DNA of 64,000 nucleotides from Coprinus comatus (GCA_034638255.1 JAWPGT010000036.1:62001-126000); one strand, 5' to 3'. Positions 22,804-34,167 are shown, counted from the stretch's first letter. Numbers and translations: made by a program. Notes: generated by a model from the sequence alone, not told the origin.

Positions 22804-23859
22804 TGCACAGTGAAGAAAGAGGGAAGAACCAAGTGAATACACGCCATATTCCTCACAGCCTTTTTGTTATTATGTTCCTCCTCAATCCGCAACAATTAGT
22901 TCTTTGTTGCCCTTTGTTTGTCCGACCTTCTAGGACAATAAGCTCGCGTTACGCGTGACCGGAACAATTGTCACACTCCAATTGTCTTTCAAAGAACCCT
23001 CGGTCTTATGATACTTACACAAGGTAGAATTGGCTCGTTTTATTGCCACAGCTATCCGGGACAAGATAAGATGCCGATGGGTGATGTTCGCATAAAACTG
23101 GTTGCGATAAGGCACTCCGTCACTTGTTTTGTACCATCTATTGGACCAAACATCAAACATCAGTGACCCTGTCACATCACCTGAAGAAAAAATAGAGGTT
23201 TATTAACGCGGAGATCACCAAGGCAGACTTGGAGAATTTGATTTAAAAGCATCGCCGCGCATTGCGCAGCACTTATTCACGTATTTTCCGTATTGAGTGG
23301 CAGCACTAATACTACTGTGTATACTAAATAGTCTATGCTAGTACATGATAGTACTACATCTTAGTTCTTCATCATGGTACCAGACGCCCTTCCAATTGCC
23401 AGCACATCACGCACCGCAATATAGCTGATCCGAGTTCATCGTGATGATACGTTGAACCTCTCGCACAATATATATATAAACGCTGTGTACATCACATCAT
23501 ACATTGTTTTGGTTTTTGAAACATACATTTCCGGGATTCAAAGGTCTAATGATAAGAATAGAGCACTGCATAACGTTCGTACTTGAGCATTTTTTTTATT
23601 CATTCCTTCCAGAGACTTAAAAGTGCAACAAGTGGGCCCCTCATCGTTGAATAATGCTCAACTATAGATCGATTAAGGTAGAGGGATGGCGAACACGTGG
23701 GTCATGGGGAATTTCGTTGAATGAACTGAGTAGCTCTATTTTTAACTCACACATGTAGACCACGCAACTTCTGCACACCAATATTGCAATGTGCCACAGC
23801 AAATCGATTCACACCTATACATCGTGAACTTCGATTGTCAGATTGCGTCCACGACGTCG
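22804..23859. other. STE6 upstream region, no gene seen
   Basis: About 1 kb between STE6 and the FunK1 duplication. It contains tatatatataaa near 23468. A minus-strand frame at 22930-23175 has no recognised motif or splice partner. STE6's promoter is expected here. Confidence 0.4.
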
Positions 23860-26200
23860 GAGACGGAAGATGCCATGAATAGCACCCATGATCACTGTGT
23901 ATATAAAACCCTCCCACCTATTGAAACACACACTCATTGCAACGCCTTCTCTGGTCGCTATTTTCTTCTCATATATCTTCGATGTATCCAAAATATGACG
24001 AACAGTGGGACTACCGTATGTTTTTTATAGGACCCGTTCCAATTTCCGAATTTATGGACACCTTCCTCCAACAAAATGATTATCAACCCCCCTCGCCGCT
24101 TCCACCCGACTACATTGATGTAATGCATCACCACTATTCAAAGAAGTCCTCAGTGTCAAGCTGGTAAGCTATCTTGGATATAATTAATGATGGAAGACAA
24201 CTGACTAACAAACCATTGAGGCTGACGTTTTAACTGCCACGCAGGGTGGCCCTCTTGGAAGCAAGCTCACTGTCACATTTGTAGGGAATGCCCTTGATGA
24301 TAACGCGGTACCTGATCTATCAATATTCGAGAAACACGACGAATCCTTTCCTGAATCTTCCTTTCACCGACTCCTTTCCGTTGTAATCAGGGACGAACAC
24401 ACAGATCCATTCGCAACCAGTGTTGAATTAAATCGCATGTTTGTCGTTCCGGATAATACCTCCTTCACTATTCGACGTGAGCTGGTTAATATTCCTTGCT
24501 AAATGTTTGACGAACGTCCAAGAACACACGCTTTTGCCCTTTTTATGAATCAAGCTGGTATAGCTCGATTCCTACGTGCAGACCGATCTGGTATTCTTGT
24601 CACTGACGCTTTTAATTATCGCTCTGATCCCGGACTGCTCTGGGATTTTCTTGTGCTCTTTTGTCAACTATCCGATCACGACAAAGAAATTGATGAGACT
24701 GTACGACTCATCAGTGACCCCATCTTACCCAACACAATTTTTGAGAAATTTAAATCGGAAATAAACCCTCGTTCCCAGGGAAAGTACATGTTCCTGGAGT
24801 ACAACATATTTGTCACTGAAATGGAGACACGGCAGGTTATTGCAATGCAACCACTCATGCTAGAACTCGACCTTGACCCCTGTCCTGTTGGTCGTGGAAT
24901 TAGAGGATTTACTGTGTACGATCCTGTAGAAGAGGAGATTCATTTCATGAAGGAAGGTTGGCGTCCCGAAATATATGAAATGGAACACGTGGAGGATATA
25001 TTGTTGAAACTACAAGATGCTGGTGTACCTCGCGCTTCACGTTTCGTCATGGGGGGAAATGTAATTGGTTCTCATCATGCTACAAGGTCACACCAATATA
25101 TGAATGCACATTGGAGGACAAGCCGTGATAAACTGTACTCCGAATTAATCCCTCGCCAACAATATCGAATTGTTTTGGAATATATCAGTGATCCACCATT
25201 GAAGACATTTAGAGCGCCCAAGAGCCTTGTTCGTGTTCTTTTTGATGTTCTGGAAGGTGAGTTGGACGGTATATTCATCGCTTTCAACGGATTCTCATCC
25301 ACGATCATGATCTAGCTCATCAAAGAGCATATGAGGACTGTGGAATACTTCATCGAGATATGAGCAGTTCCAATATTCTAATCATTGATATAGATGGAGA
25401 AGAACGTGGTGTACTACTTGATTGGGAACTCCCAAAATATACAACTAAGGAAAGCATCAAGCCAAAGCCGAAAAGCTTCCTAGTTCCAGTTGTAAGTAGA
25501 TTGGTATTCGCAACACATAGGGCTAATGCTTCTATTACTAGGGCACCTGGAGATTTGCGTCAGCATTTCTATTGTCTGATCACACGAAGATCAACACCCT
25601 CCAAGATGACTTTGAATCTTTGTTCTGGGTTTTTCTGTACATTTCACTCCAATATCTTCCTCACATCAGGGAAAACGACACATCAAGTTTGATAGACACC
25701 ATTTTTGAAGACGCTCTCTACCTATCTCGAGACCGAAATGGATGCCATTATTATGGTGGTGAAGAAAAGAGACATATTCTAACGGAAAGACCTGCTTCGA
25801 TCCTTGTGTCGCGACACATAACATTTAAGAAAATATTTACAGCAAATAAACTTGTAGGATATCTCTTGAACTCATTCCATTCCACAATCTCAACATATCT
25901 TCTACGGCTCATTAACCCTCATGATTATGCGCTACTTCTCGGCATTACTAAACACACTGGACCAGAATTTGATACAAGCATTCCTATGAATGATCGCATT
26001 CAAATTTCCAAGGTTCTTAAAACTAAAGACCATACAGCGCTCAAATCATTGTTTGAGGAAGCATTCAAAATGGAGAATTGGTCTTTGGAACCTCAAGTTT
26101 AGGGTCAAGTTGATTGAAGTTGGAAAGTTCAAGGTTTGGTGAGAAGTTAGAACTACTTGAAGGTTGGGGTGGAAGGAGATGAACTTAAGTTACAGGGTGA
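23860..26200 (+). repeat. Inverted duplicate arm 2 (copy of 4555-6680)
   Basis: Plus-strand counterpart of the segment at 4555-6680; see that entry. This copy keeps about 230 bp at the 5' end (exon 1) and about 85 bp of kinase core that the other arm has lost, so it is the more complete version. Confidence 0.85.
24018..26102 (+). pseudogene. FunK1 kinase copy C, nonsense and frame damage
   Basis: The most complete of the A/C pair. Exon 1 starts MFFIGPVPISEFMDTF (compare MRWIGPFPILDFTKTF in copy D). The body reads FDERPRTHAFALFMNQAG, VYDPVEEEIHFMKEGWRPEI, RIVLEYISDPPLKTFRAPKS, then, after an intron of about 60 nt (gtgagt near 25259 to ctag at 25315), YEDCGILHRDMSSSNILI, GVLLDWEL, a second intron (gtaagt near 25493), GTWRFASAFLL and LQDDFESLFWVFLYISLQYL. 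Kinase motifs HRD and DWE are intact. But TAA stands at 24500-24502 where copy A has CAA (ILCQMFDERP), and exon 1 reaches its splice donor in the wrong frame relative to SVKL-ADVLTAT. Unless it starts internally at 24503 it cannot make the full protein. Confidence 0.75.
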
Positions 26201-26583
26201 AGTGACGATTACGATTCGGAGAACCAATGTGCTTGAGAAGAGTAGCACTAGTAGCGCTGTCGAGATTTGTGACTGTAGATAATTGGCTGGCGTACTGTTA
26301 CATGAGACTCCTATTATATACAAAGCCTGGACATATTTAGTATCCGTAACCTGCTTTTGACCTGATCGTTGAATGTTGTGAGATGATTGGTAGCGGAATT
26401 TTAGATAGTGACATAAGTAATTCTAACATTGTCATCATTTACATTGAGGGAGAAGAATGTGGCGGTCTGGGAGCTCACTGGTCAGAGTCTGAGTGACATC
26501 CATCAATCCCAATAACCCAATGCGCTCGTCAGTTATTGCAGGTTATAGACAGTAGCTAACGCGATTGCATATTATGCTATAAT
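26103..26583. other. 3' flank of FunK1 copy C
   Basis: The first 100 bp are shared with the A arm; the rest holds gcgacataagtaattctaac and cattgagggagaagaatgtg near 26411-26463, a decayed trace of the FunK1 catalytic-loop region (compare HRDIS..NIVII..EGEE). Otherwise no gene. Confidence 0.35.
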
Positions 26584-26870
26584 TTATTTTCCAAGTTCTT
26601 CAACAAGACAAACATTGTAGTATATGCATTCTTCTGTCGCATCATTTCCATAATGTACTATATAGGGGGAGGAGCCACCAATTTTTGATCCAAATGGACT
26701 AATAACCCATGTAAGCGGCGAGGTTCTGTCGTCGTCTTTATAACAGTCCGGCTGGACTATACACTTTTGGTCACCACATACTTTGAGGCACATTTCAACC
26801 TCTGACTCCCATCAGTCACAGCCAAATTCCAACCGAGACGAAGAAACAATATCGATAAAAATGTCGTCGT
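26584..26870 (-). pseudogene. 2OG dioxygenase relic, extreme C-terminus
   Basis: A minus-strand fragment reading RTSPLTWVISPFGSKIGGSS, PYIVHYGNDATEE and CIYYNVCLVEEL before its stop. This matches the C-terminus of the dioxygenase genes at 32508-34167 (LTWVVDPTASRIRRK, AFGNESTLAYLYYNLCLVVD) and 36029-37519 (LTWVVNPKVSKGSGE, YGNEGSLGKLYYKICLVVD). Nothing of the catalytic barrel remains. It lies just downstream of FunK1 copy C on the opposite strand. Confidence 0.65.
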
Positions 26871-27350
26871 CATCAGGGGCCATTGAACTTCGTATCCACA
26901 CGAATTGTTACCCCTGGGCCCCGACAAGCCTAAGGATATCTGTAAAGTAATATGAATATCATAATAATATACTTTGGATGAGAAATATATCGCAAAAATG
27001 TAGAACGGTTGTTTGGCATGGCCTACTGAGTTTGTGACATTCGGCTGCTTCTTACAAAGTCTGGGCATGTGTAGAGTATGTACTTGACCCTGCTCATGTA
27101 TTAAATGAATTATGTTGAAAGAATCGTGAGAGAATTTGCAGTGATCAGGTTACATCATATTCTGTGACGCCCACTGCCAGCCACAAACCACACGGTGCAA
27201 CAAGTTCATCATGATGTACAGGTCTTTCCTTACACTGCACATTCTTTCAACTCGGCTACCTCAGTCGGATTTGCCTAAACATTCTTCTCTCATCTATTTC
27301 TCACTCGACACGCTAGTGTTTCGAGTGTCACTGGACGAGCCTAAGTAGGC
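26871..27350. other. Intergenic stretch, shared with 35405-35460
   Basis: No gene. The piece gacattcggctgcttcttac and caaagtctgggcatg at about 27037-27072 recurs with few changes at 35410-35453, tying this flank to the truncated FunK1 fragment there. Confidence 0.45.
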
Positions 27351-29503
27351 ATGCGCTGGATAGGACCATTTCCAATCCTCGACTTCACAAAAACATTCCT
27401 TCCTCAACATGCTGATGACGGTGATTACAGTAAACTACCCCCATTAACCCTTGACCTGTCCACCCCCGGTATAGCGCCGAAGAATGATCTCATCTCCAAG
27501 CTCGTAAGCGACATGCTTATCAACCTTTATTATCCATGTTATAACTGAGATATTTGCCAGGTCCAAGTTTTGACTGCAAAGGAAGGGCCTTTTGGTGGAA
27601 GGTTCACCGTCATTGGCGGACCGCATGATGAAGATTCTTGTGAAGACGATGAACACATACCGAGACCCGATCTTTCAATAATCGAAAATCATATTCCCTC
27701 ATTTCCAATAGACCCTGGCGTCTCTACCTTCTCTTACACCCTCCCTTTTGTAATCACAATGCATAAGGACCCCTTTGTGGACTACTTCTTGAAGAGAATC
27801 TCTCTGATAACAGTTATCTCTATCAAGAGAAATCCCTCATTGTTCAACGCAGACTCAACCGCGTATTATCAGAAGTGTTCGCAATGAGCTGCCGAACGCA
27901 CACCTTTGGTGTTTTAATGAATACATATGGTGTAGCTCGACTTCTACGCGCGGACAGGTCGGGTCTCATTGTCACTGACGCTTTTAACTATCACTCGGAG
28001 CCTGAAATACTCTGGAACTTCGTGGCAGACTTTTCCGTGCTATCAAACACGGACAAAGGCATTGACGAGACTGTGCGTATTATCGATGATCCCAAACTGT
28101 GTAAAACCGTCTATGAGAGGTTGACAGCTTTGGAATTTGAAGAATGGGATTCCCAAGATAAGTATATATTCTTGGAAATTGATATCCTTGACGTGAATGG
28201 GAACCATCATGGTCTTATCACAATGAGTCCTGGTGCAGGGTATGAAGCTATGGCTTGGGATAGTCGTGGAGGTATGAAACTGCCTGTCTATGAGCCTGTT
28301 GAGGAAAAAGTGTACTTCCTGAAAGAAGGTTGGAGACCAGAAGTCTATGGGATAGAAAGAGAGGACCAAATACTTTCAGAGCTACGAGATGCCGGTGTTT
28401 CCCATGTACCGCACTTTGTTATGGGTGGAGACTTGGAGGGCCCTGATTGTGCCACAAGATCGTATGAATACGAGTCAGCAGAGTGGAGATGCAAGACTAG
28501 TCATGATTCTTGCGATGGAGTGATTCCTCGTCAGCATTATCGAATTATGATGGAATACATTAACTACCGACCACTGAAAGAGGTTAAGACGGCAAAGGGT
28601 CTTGTTCGTGTTCTTCTTGACGCTTTGGAAGGTGGAGTCTTAACTCCTGCTAATAGAAGAGTGCTACTGAAAATCATATCCAGCTCATGGTCAAGCATAC
28701 GAACAATGCGGAATTTTACATCGCGACATAAGTGATGCTAACATTGTCATCATTGACGTTGAAGGAGAAGAACGTGGGGTTCTTGTCGACTGGGAGTTTG
28801 CCACTCACATCAGGAAGGAGAGTAACAAACCAAAACTCAGATTTCCCCTTCTGATTGTGAGTGAACTTTGAGACCTAGCTCATGGTAAACTTCTAATATA
28901 GATTTCGTTGCGCTCCACAGGGAACGTGGGAATTTGTCTCAAATCGGCTGTTAGTTAAAGCATTTACACGGACCGCCATACAAAATAAGCAAGATGATTT
29001 TGAATCATTCTTCTGGCTTCTTTTCTACATTGGAATCCGGTACCTTCCTCACAACAACCCAGAATCCGAAGTGGAACAGCTCATGAAGTCAGTATTCTAC
29101 ATAAAAGATCTAGAATCCGCGCTACAAACGAGTCGCTAGTGGTGGTTCAGGAAAGCGGCTTCTGCTACTCACTAATTATTGCATCACCAATCCAAAGCCA
29201 CGATTCATGTTCACTGGGAATGGGCCGTTCACAGATCTGTTTTATAAGTTCTTACATGAGGCCCGAGGGCATTACTTCTGGCTTAGTGCCAACACAAAGT
29301 TCCAGGAACACTGGGGTCATAAAATTGGACTTGACTTGGAGTCGTCTAAGGAGAAAAAAAGTCAAGGCATTGTTCCGAAAGGTCTTGCATTCTCTGATCA
29401 TAAAGGAATTACAACCATGTTTGAAGAAGCTCTCGCAGCGGACTGGACTGAGGAGGCATCGCTGACGGATGAGTGGGGTTTTGTTGGAGTGGTACCAATC
29501 TAG
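27351..29503 (+). pseudogene. FunK1 kinase copy D, kinase core intact, frameshifted
   Basis: Exon 1 from ATG 27351 reads MRWIGPFPILDFTKTF to KNDLISKL, then an intron (gtaagc to gccag) and VQVLTAKEGPFGGRF. The body (27875 on) has CRTHTFGVLMNTYGVARLLR, PVYEPVEEKVYFLKEGWRPE, QHYRIMMEYINYRPL, an intron (gtggag to tccag, 28632-28680), AYEQCGILHRDISDANIVII, GVLVDWEFA, an intron ending ccacag at 28920, GTWEFVSNRLL and DDFESFFWLLFYIGIRYLPH. HRD, the DWE aspartate and the GTW motif are all present. Two shifts break it: near 27770 (the frame leaves at HKDPF and resumes at EENLSDNSYLY) and near 29110, where the frame meets TAG while RYKRVASGGSGK...FTGNGPFTDLFYKFL continues in the next frame. Either a pseudogene or a gene with sequencing errors. 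Confidence 0.72.
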
Positions 29504-29525
29504 AATTCACTCTTACTATAGTATA

Positions 29526-30318
29526 CTAGCGGTGCACCCGTGCTACGCACGGGCTAGGGTCAGTGAATCGTCGAAATCCCCATAGGATGTATGTATCTGA
29601 CTTGGGGCTAATTCTGTCATGCACATGATGGTATGTTAAGCCCGTGTCTAGTGAGTTTTGAATAGGGATTAAAACAGAACGATTTCCTAATATTGAGTTG
29701 TTGACAGTAAGTTCTACATCTATTCTGTTGAAGTCCTAAGCAAGTGGAACAGCTCCAGGATCCAGATGAAAGTAGATTCTCTAGATGGATGGACTACATA
29801 TTTGGTATTTAACATTCGACGCCACTGTTTCTTTTTGCGTTAGAACATGATGCCGTTCAACGTCATCATGTACCCATTATTCACGTAAAATTACCGCTTT
29901 AAATATTATCGTGTCCACTTCTCTACTTGTTCTCCACACAAAATGACCTTCCGGCTAATCATCCTTCATGATTGGCTTGACACTAAAATGTGTATGGTAT
30001 TTTTTCATTGGAGGATTTTGATGTTTGTCTTTGACGTTTGTCTCGTGAGGAGAAGCCTTTGTCTTTTGTATAATAGGTACGAAATTAATTTCCAGGCAAC
30101 CTAATATACAAACGAATCTGCTTTTATCAACCTAATCTATGATTGTGGCTCATCGACGATATTTTTCAAAAGCTTCGAGGTGGCTAGAAGCAACCAAGTT
30201 ATTCTCTCCAACCAATCATGTCTCTCAATACGCTAGAAAAGGGCAAGTAACTTTCGACAGCCAATCGCGGAACTCAGTTGTCTCTGTGGGAGAAAAGCCT
30301 TGTCTTTTGTATAATAGA
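29526..30318 (-). mobile_element. Non-autonomous Helitron
   Basis: Read on the minus strand the element starts TCTATTATACAAAAGACAAG (from 30318) and ends with the hairpin CCCGTGC-GTA-GCACGGG (29553-29537), seven bases TGCACCG and CTAG (29529-29526), with T next. Hairpin plus CTRR before T, a TC start and insertion between A and T are the Helitron hallmarks and all are met. At about 790 bp it holds no Rep/helicase frame. The start motif occurs a second time inside (CCTATTATACAAAAGACAAA, from about 30073), so either a shorter 550-bp element with a new upstream end, or one Helitron captured another's end. Confidence 0.75.
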
Positions 30319-30479
30319 TGATAGATCGGGTCGAGTACTAAGTCAATTGATGACTACATAGCTTTGGAACTAATACATTTGACATTGGTCGTAGAAAACT
30401 GTTCCTTTTGTTAATATAAGTCTGCGCCTGGTTATATATTCCTCTTTTCTCTGTGGCCACTGGAGAATCGCACGAGGTG

Positions 30480-30720
30480 CACATATCCACATAAAATAAA
30501 TGATTAAAGTCAACTCGAAGTTCAATGAGTCGCACTAGGTCCAATGATCGACATTACCAACCCGAGGCGATTTATACACATCGTACCAACCACAGTCTCC
30601 TCGGTTTCAATTCAAACAGTCCAACCATCTCCTTCGTATTGGTATCTAGTATCCCTCTTCATTGAACATCATGGCCATCCATAAAATTGATCTTCTCTAT
30701 AGACTCTAATTGTAACTTTT
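30480..30720 (+). repeat. Copy of a 2OG gene promoter and start
   Basis: Matches 32255-32545, the upstream region and start of the 2OG gene at 32508: gactcgaagttc/aactcgaagttcaatg, ccaatgatcgacattaccaa (in the other copy ctaatgatggacattaccaa), cgatttata, ccttcgtattggtatct and cttcattgaacatcatggcc. The start codon is kept (MAIHKIDLLY against MAVNEITLLR) but a stop follows within a dozen codons and no exon continues. Confidence 0.6.
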
Positions 30721-30842
30721 TCTCTTTGTGGTAAATTCTAATTTCGATGGTAACTTTGCATGATCAGTTTTGGTAATCGTTAATCTGACTGATTCCAAGC
30801 TCTTGATCTCTCTCTCATTACAACCATCCATTACAATCACGC

Positions 30843-32069
30843 GTACCCTGCTATGCCCTCCGTTACAACCCTATCAGAATCTGGTTGATCAAGATGCTAG
30901 GGCGTTAAAATATTGGCCTGAATATATCAACGGTAAGATGTGTGCACGTTATGAATGAGAAATTGAAATATTTACATCTTCACATTCTTTATCTGATTAT
31001 TTGAGAAAGTCCATTGGAAACTTTGGGATGAGGGGTTGAAGGTTTATAATGTTAGCTTGGAGAATTTGGTCTATGAAGAAAGAGTTGTCATTGCAGCTAA
31101 TGATGGTGATGATGATGAAGATCAAGAAGATGGAGAAGGTTCAAAGCGTGCTGTTACTGCGAAACTTGTTGATTTGGATTTACCACCTCGAGATATACAG
31201 GAAGCAGGAGACGAAGATGAAGAGAAGACGAAGACAAAGACGAGGAAGGAGGAGAAGGAGAAGTGGATAAGGATGAAGAGATGGCAGATGTAAACGAAGA
31301 TCCAAACGACGATGGAAATAAGGGTGATAAAGAAAATCATGATGTAGGTAAAAGCGAGGATGAAGACGAAGATGAAGATGAAGACTATGAAGATACGAAG
31401 AGTCGCAGAAGGATTGGAACGACAACTGAAAGCATCACTTTTATGTCAATCAATAGGATTAGAAGGGACGAAGAATATCCTTCTCAAGAATCATTGCATA
31501 TCCCCTATCGTTGGTGCTTGGAATCATTTTTCTGGATTTTGAACTACCTATGCGCCGAACCAAAATCCATGTGGTATCCCAAGAAACCTTATGATAAGGG
31601 TGGATTGGCTTTCTTATGGGGCGAATCTGCTGATTTCAGCGTTCTGGAAAAAACGAAGAGATTGAAGCTATGCACACTGGTTCAAATACGACCTATGAAC
31701 ATGGAAGAGATTATTGGACTTAGAGGGGGTGTCGTTGACGAGATGAAGTTGCATCGTATGGTTGAAATCGCCGAAACTACTAGATTGGTCCCGAGTCCTA
31801 CCCAATCCGAGGTATTTAAAAGATGGATGGTGTTGGTTAAATGTTGGCAATCGATGTTGAGAAATGCAGGGTATTGGCATGCTACGACGACTTATCACGC
31901 GGTTTGGTATGAAGGAAAAACAGCTTATTGGCCGGATTGGACTAAACAGGGATTACGACGAGATGAACTTACAACGAGGAAGTTGTTTTTGAGGTATCTA
32001 AAAAGGTTTGAGGATGGTGGTCCAGATGTAGAGTCTCTCATTATTAGCTATCACACGTATAATGAATAA
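30843..32069 (+). pseudogene. FunK1-like pseudokinase gene or relic
   Basis: Likely exons: about 30872-30931 (QNLVDQDARALKYWPEYING, before gtaaga), then 31008 onward after tttgag. The second reads KLWDEGLKVYNVSLENLVY, then AKLVDLDLPP, an acidic Asp/Glu-Lys-rich tract (31200-31390), RIGTTTESITFMSINRIRRD, YRWCLESFFWILNYLCA and a 150-residue tail to TAA at 32069. This follows the FunK1 order (catalytic loop, D-W-D-L, RTGT-FMS, LES-FWILNY), but the HRD position reads VYNVSLENL, so the catalytic base is missing. The frame changes once inside the acidic repeat (between about 31222 and 31263); no intron explains it, so either a slippage mutation or an error. Function unknown; a dead kinase is the best reading. 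Confidence 0.5.
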
Positions 32070-32507
32070 GAGACGCGAGATTCTGGGTTACCATCAGAAT
32101 TCTGTGACAGACCACCTACCTCACCACCCACACGCCGCAATTGGTTCATAATATAAGTAATGTATATGCGCCGGTCTAGCCATGTCACTAGTTCTATTTA
32201 CTGTAATGAGTCACTCGGTTTCTTTGGCGAATATGATAATTAAAGATAGGAAGACAAAATGACTCGAAGTTCGGAACACTGGGTCTAATGATGGACATTA
32301 CCAAACCGAGACGATTTACAATGCAGATCGAGGAATGGCTTCGGTTAGAAACATGTCGCTGGTGAACCGGTGACATATTAGTGAGTCATACAATTCACAT
32401 AACATCGTACACCTGTATATCACGGCCACTGCCTCCTCATTTCCAATTCATCTTCTCGGACAATTTCCTTCGTGTTGGTATCTACTTAGTATACCTTCTC
32501 ATTGAAC
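32070..32507. promoter_or_regulatory. Upstream region of the 2OG gene
   Basis: About 440 bp before the 2OG start codon, of which 32255-32507 has a decayed second copy at 30480-30700. The shared block suggests a tandem duplication of the 5' region around the pseudokinase gene. No clear TATA box. Confidence 0.4.
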
Positions 32508-34167
32508 ATGGCTGTCAATGAAATCACTCTTCTTCGCGAATCTATGAACGCCCAGGGTGCACTCCAACAACCATGGACAAGTGGCGTACACAAACTATCT
32601 GACGCAGAACGCTTTCTCTTCTATAAGCGCCAGGATGGTTCATACAAGTAAGAAACAATCACGCTCATGAATAAATTCTGCTACCCTTTTTTGACCTTCA
32701 TTAGTCGCATAGAGCTGGGAAGCATAGACGCGCAATCTGATGTTGAAGATTTGGCCAGCGCGTGTCTACCTGCAACTTTTGGAAGGAATGACGAAGACGT
32801 TCTGGATGAAGACTATCGCAAGGCAGGCAAGATGGATTATGGCGACTTTTCATGGCCTTTTCACCCCGAGTCGCATGGTCAGCTCATTAGCAAATTGGTT
32901 AGTGGGCTATTCCCTTTCGATTGCCTCGAACATGGTATTCGCTTTGAAACTTATAAACTCAACGTTTATGGTACGCGTGTGATGTTTTTATTGGAGTAAC
33001 TCATTGATTTTCTACTCGCAGGGGAGGGTTCTTTCTTCAAATCTCACGTCGATACTCCTCGAGGACAAAACGTGTTTGGATCTCTGGTTGTAATCCTTCC
33101 TCTTGGCAATCATCAGGGTGGTGATTTTCTCCTCCGCCATAAATCCAAGGAACATTGTTTTGATTCGAATGCTCTCCTTGCCAACACTAAATCTCCTTCC
33201 ATCGCATATGTGGCCTTCTTCAGTGATGTAGAACACGAAGTCCTTCAAGTCACTCAGGGATATCGCGTCTCAATCACCTATAACCTCTACTACAGCGACG
33301 CTACATCTATTCCTAAACCATTGGTTCCGACTCAAGTAGAAATTGGACATCCTTTCGAAGTTGCACTCAAACGTTGTTTGGAAGACCCCACTTTCAAAAA
33401 CAGACATGGACGTCTTGGTTTTGGATTGCAGTACATGTATCCCAGGAACATGAGTGAGGTTGTTGACTCGAAGGATGATAGCGAGGACACCGAAATGGAA
33501 GCAATGCACCAGCTTTTCGAGGAAAAGCAGAGAATGTACATCTTGCCCTCGAATCTCCAAGAATACAATGATAGGTGCAATAGAAAAAAACAAGAACGTT
33601 TGCTTCAACGGAAGAAGTATGAAGAAGAACAAGGTCTGGTTCATGAGCTGCTATTCTTAAAAGGAGTGGACGCCACTATTGCTCGTATATGCACAAAGCT
33701 CGGGCTGAAAAGTCGACCTCAACTACGTATATTCCCCGGTGAATGAGAACGGATATGAAGAATTATACATCATTTCTCCACATCCACTTTGCCCGGATCC
33801 TTACAATATAACAGTAGACGAACTTGAATTGTGTTTGAAATGTGTTTCAAGCAATGTCTGTGTTGCCTGGAAGGAGGGGTTTGGACCGAAACATGAGGAT
33901 GAGAATAAACTTGCTGTAGATAAACACAAGGATTTGGCAGATAAGGATGAAGCTGGGGACAAAGATGAAGCTGAGGAGGGTCACAATGTTGATAAGTATA
34001 GCAAGTATGACTTGATGAATAAGACTATGAAGTTGACTTGGGTTGTTGATCCGACAGCGTCAAGGATTCGTAGAAAAACAAGTTACATGGCTTTTGGAAA
34101 CGAATCGACTCTAGCTTATTTATATTATAATCTCTGCCTTGTTGTTGACCTTGAGTATAAGGAATAG
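32508..34167 (+). pseudogene. 2OG-Fe(II) dioxygenase, single-base frameshift
   Basis: Three exons: 32508-32647 (140 nt), 32705-32970 and from 33022. The protein opens MAVNEITLLRESMNAQGALQ, has CLPATFGRNDEDVLDEDYRK, DFSWPFHPESHGQLISKLVS, ETYKLNVYG, then the barrel: FFKSHVDTPRG (HxD iron ligands), LVVILPLGNHQGGDFLLRH, YVAFFSDVEHEV (distal His) and GYRVSITYNLYY (2OG-binding Arg). All catalytic residues are present. Related fungal genes are annotated as prolyl 4-hydroxylase-like 2OG oxygenases; substrate unknown. At 33708-33711 there are four A where the related fragment at 6953-7500 has three; the frame then stops at 33746, while the other frame continues (LNYVYSPVNENGYEELYI to LYYNLCLVVDLEYKE) to 34167. 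Without that base the length would be an exact 516 codons. Either a fresh mutation or a sequencing error. Confidence 0.8.

Noticed and set aside
22930..23175. 81-codon minus-strand frame upstream of STE6
   Set aside because: No recognisable motif, no splice partners, and not linked to STE6, whose start is well fixed at 22803.
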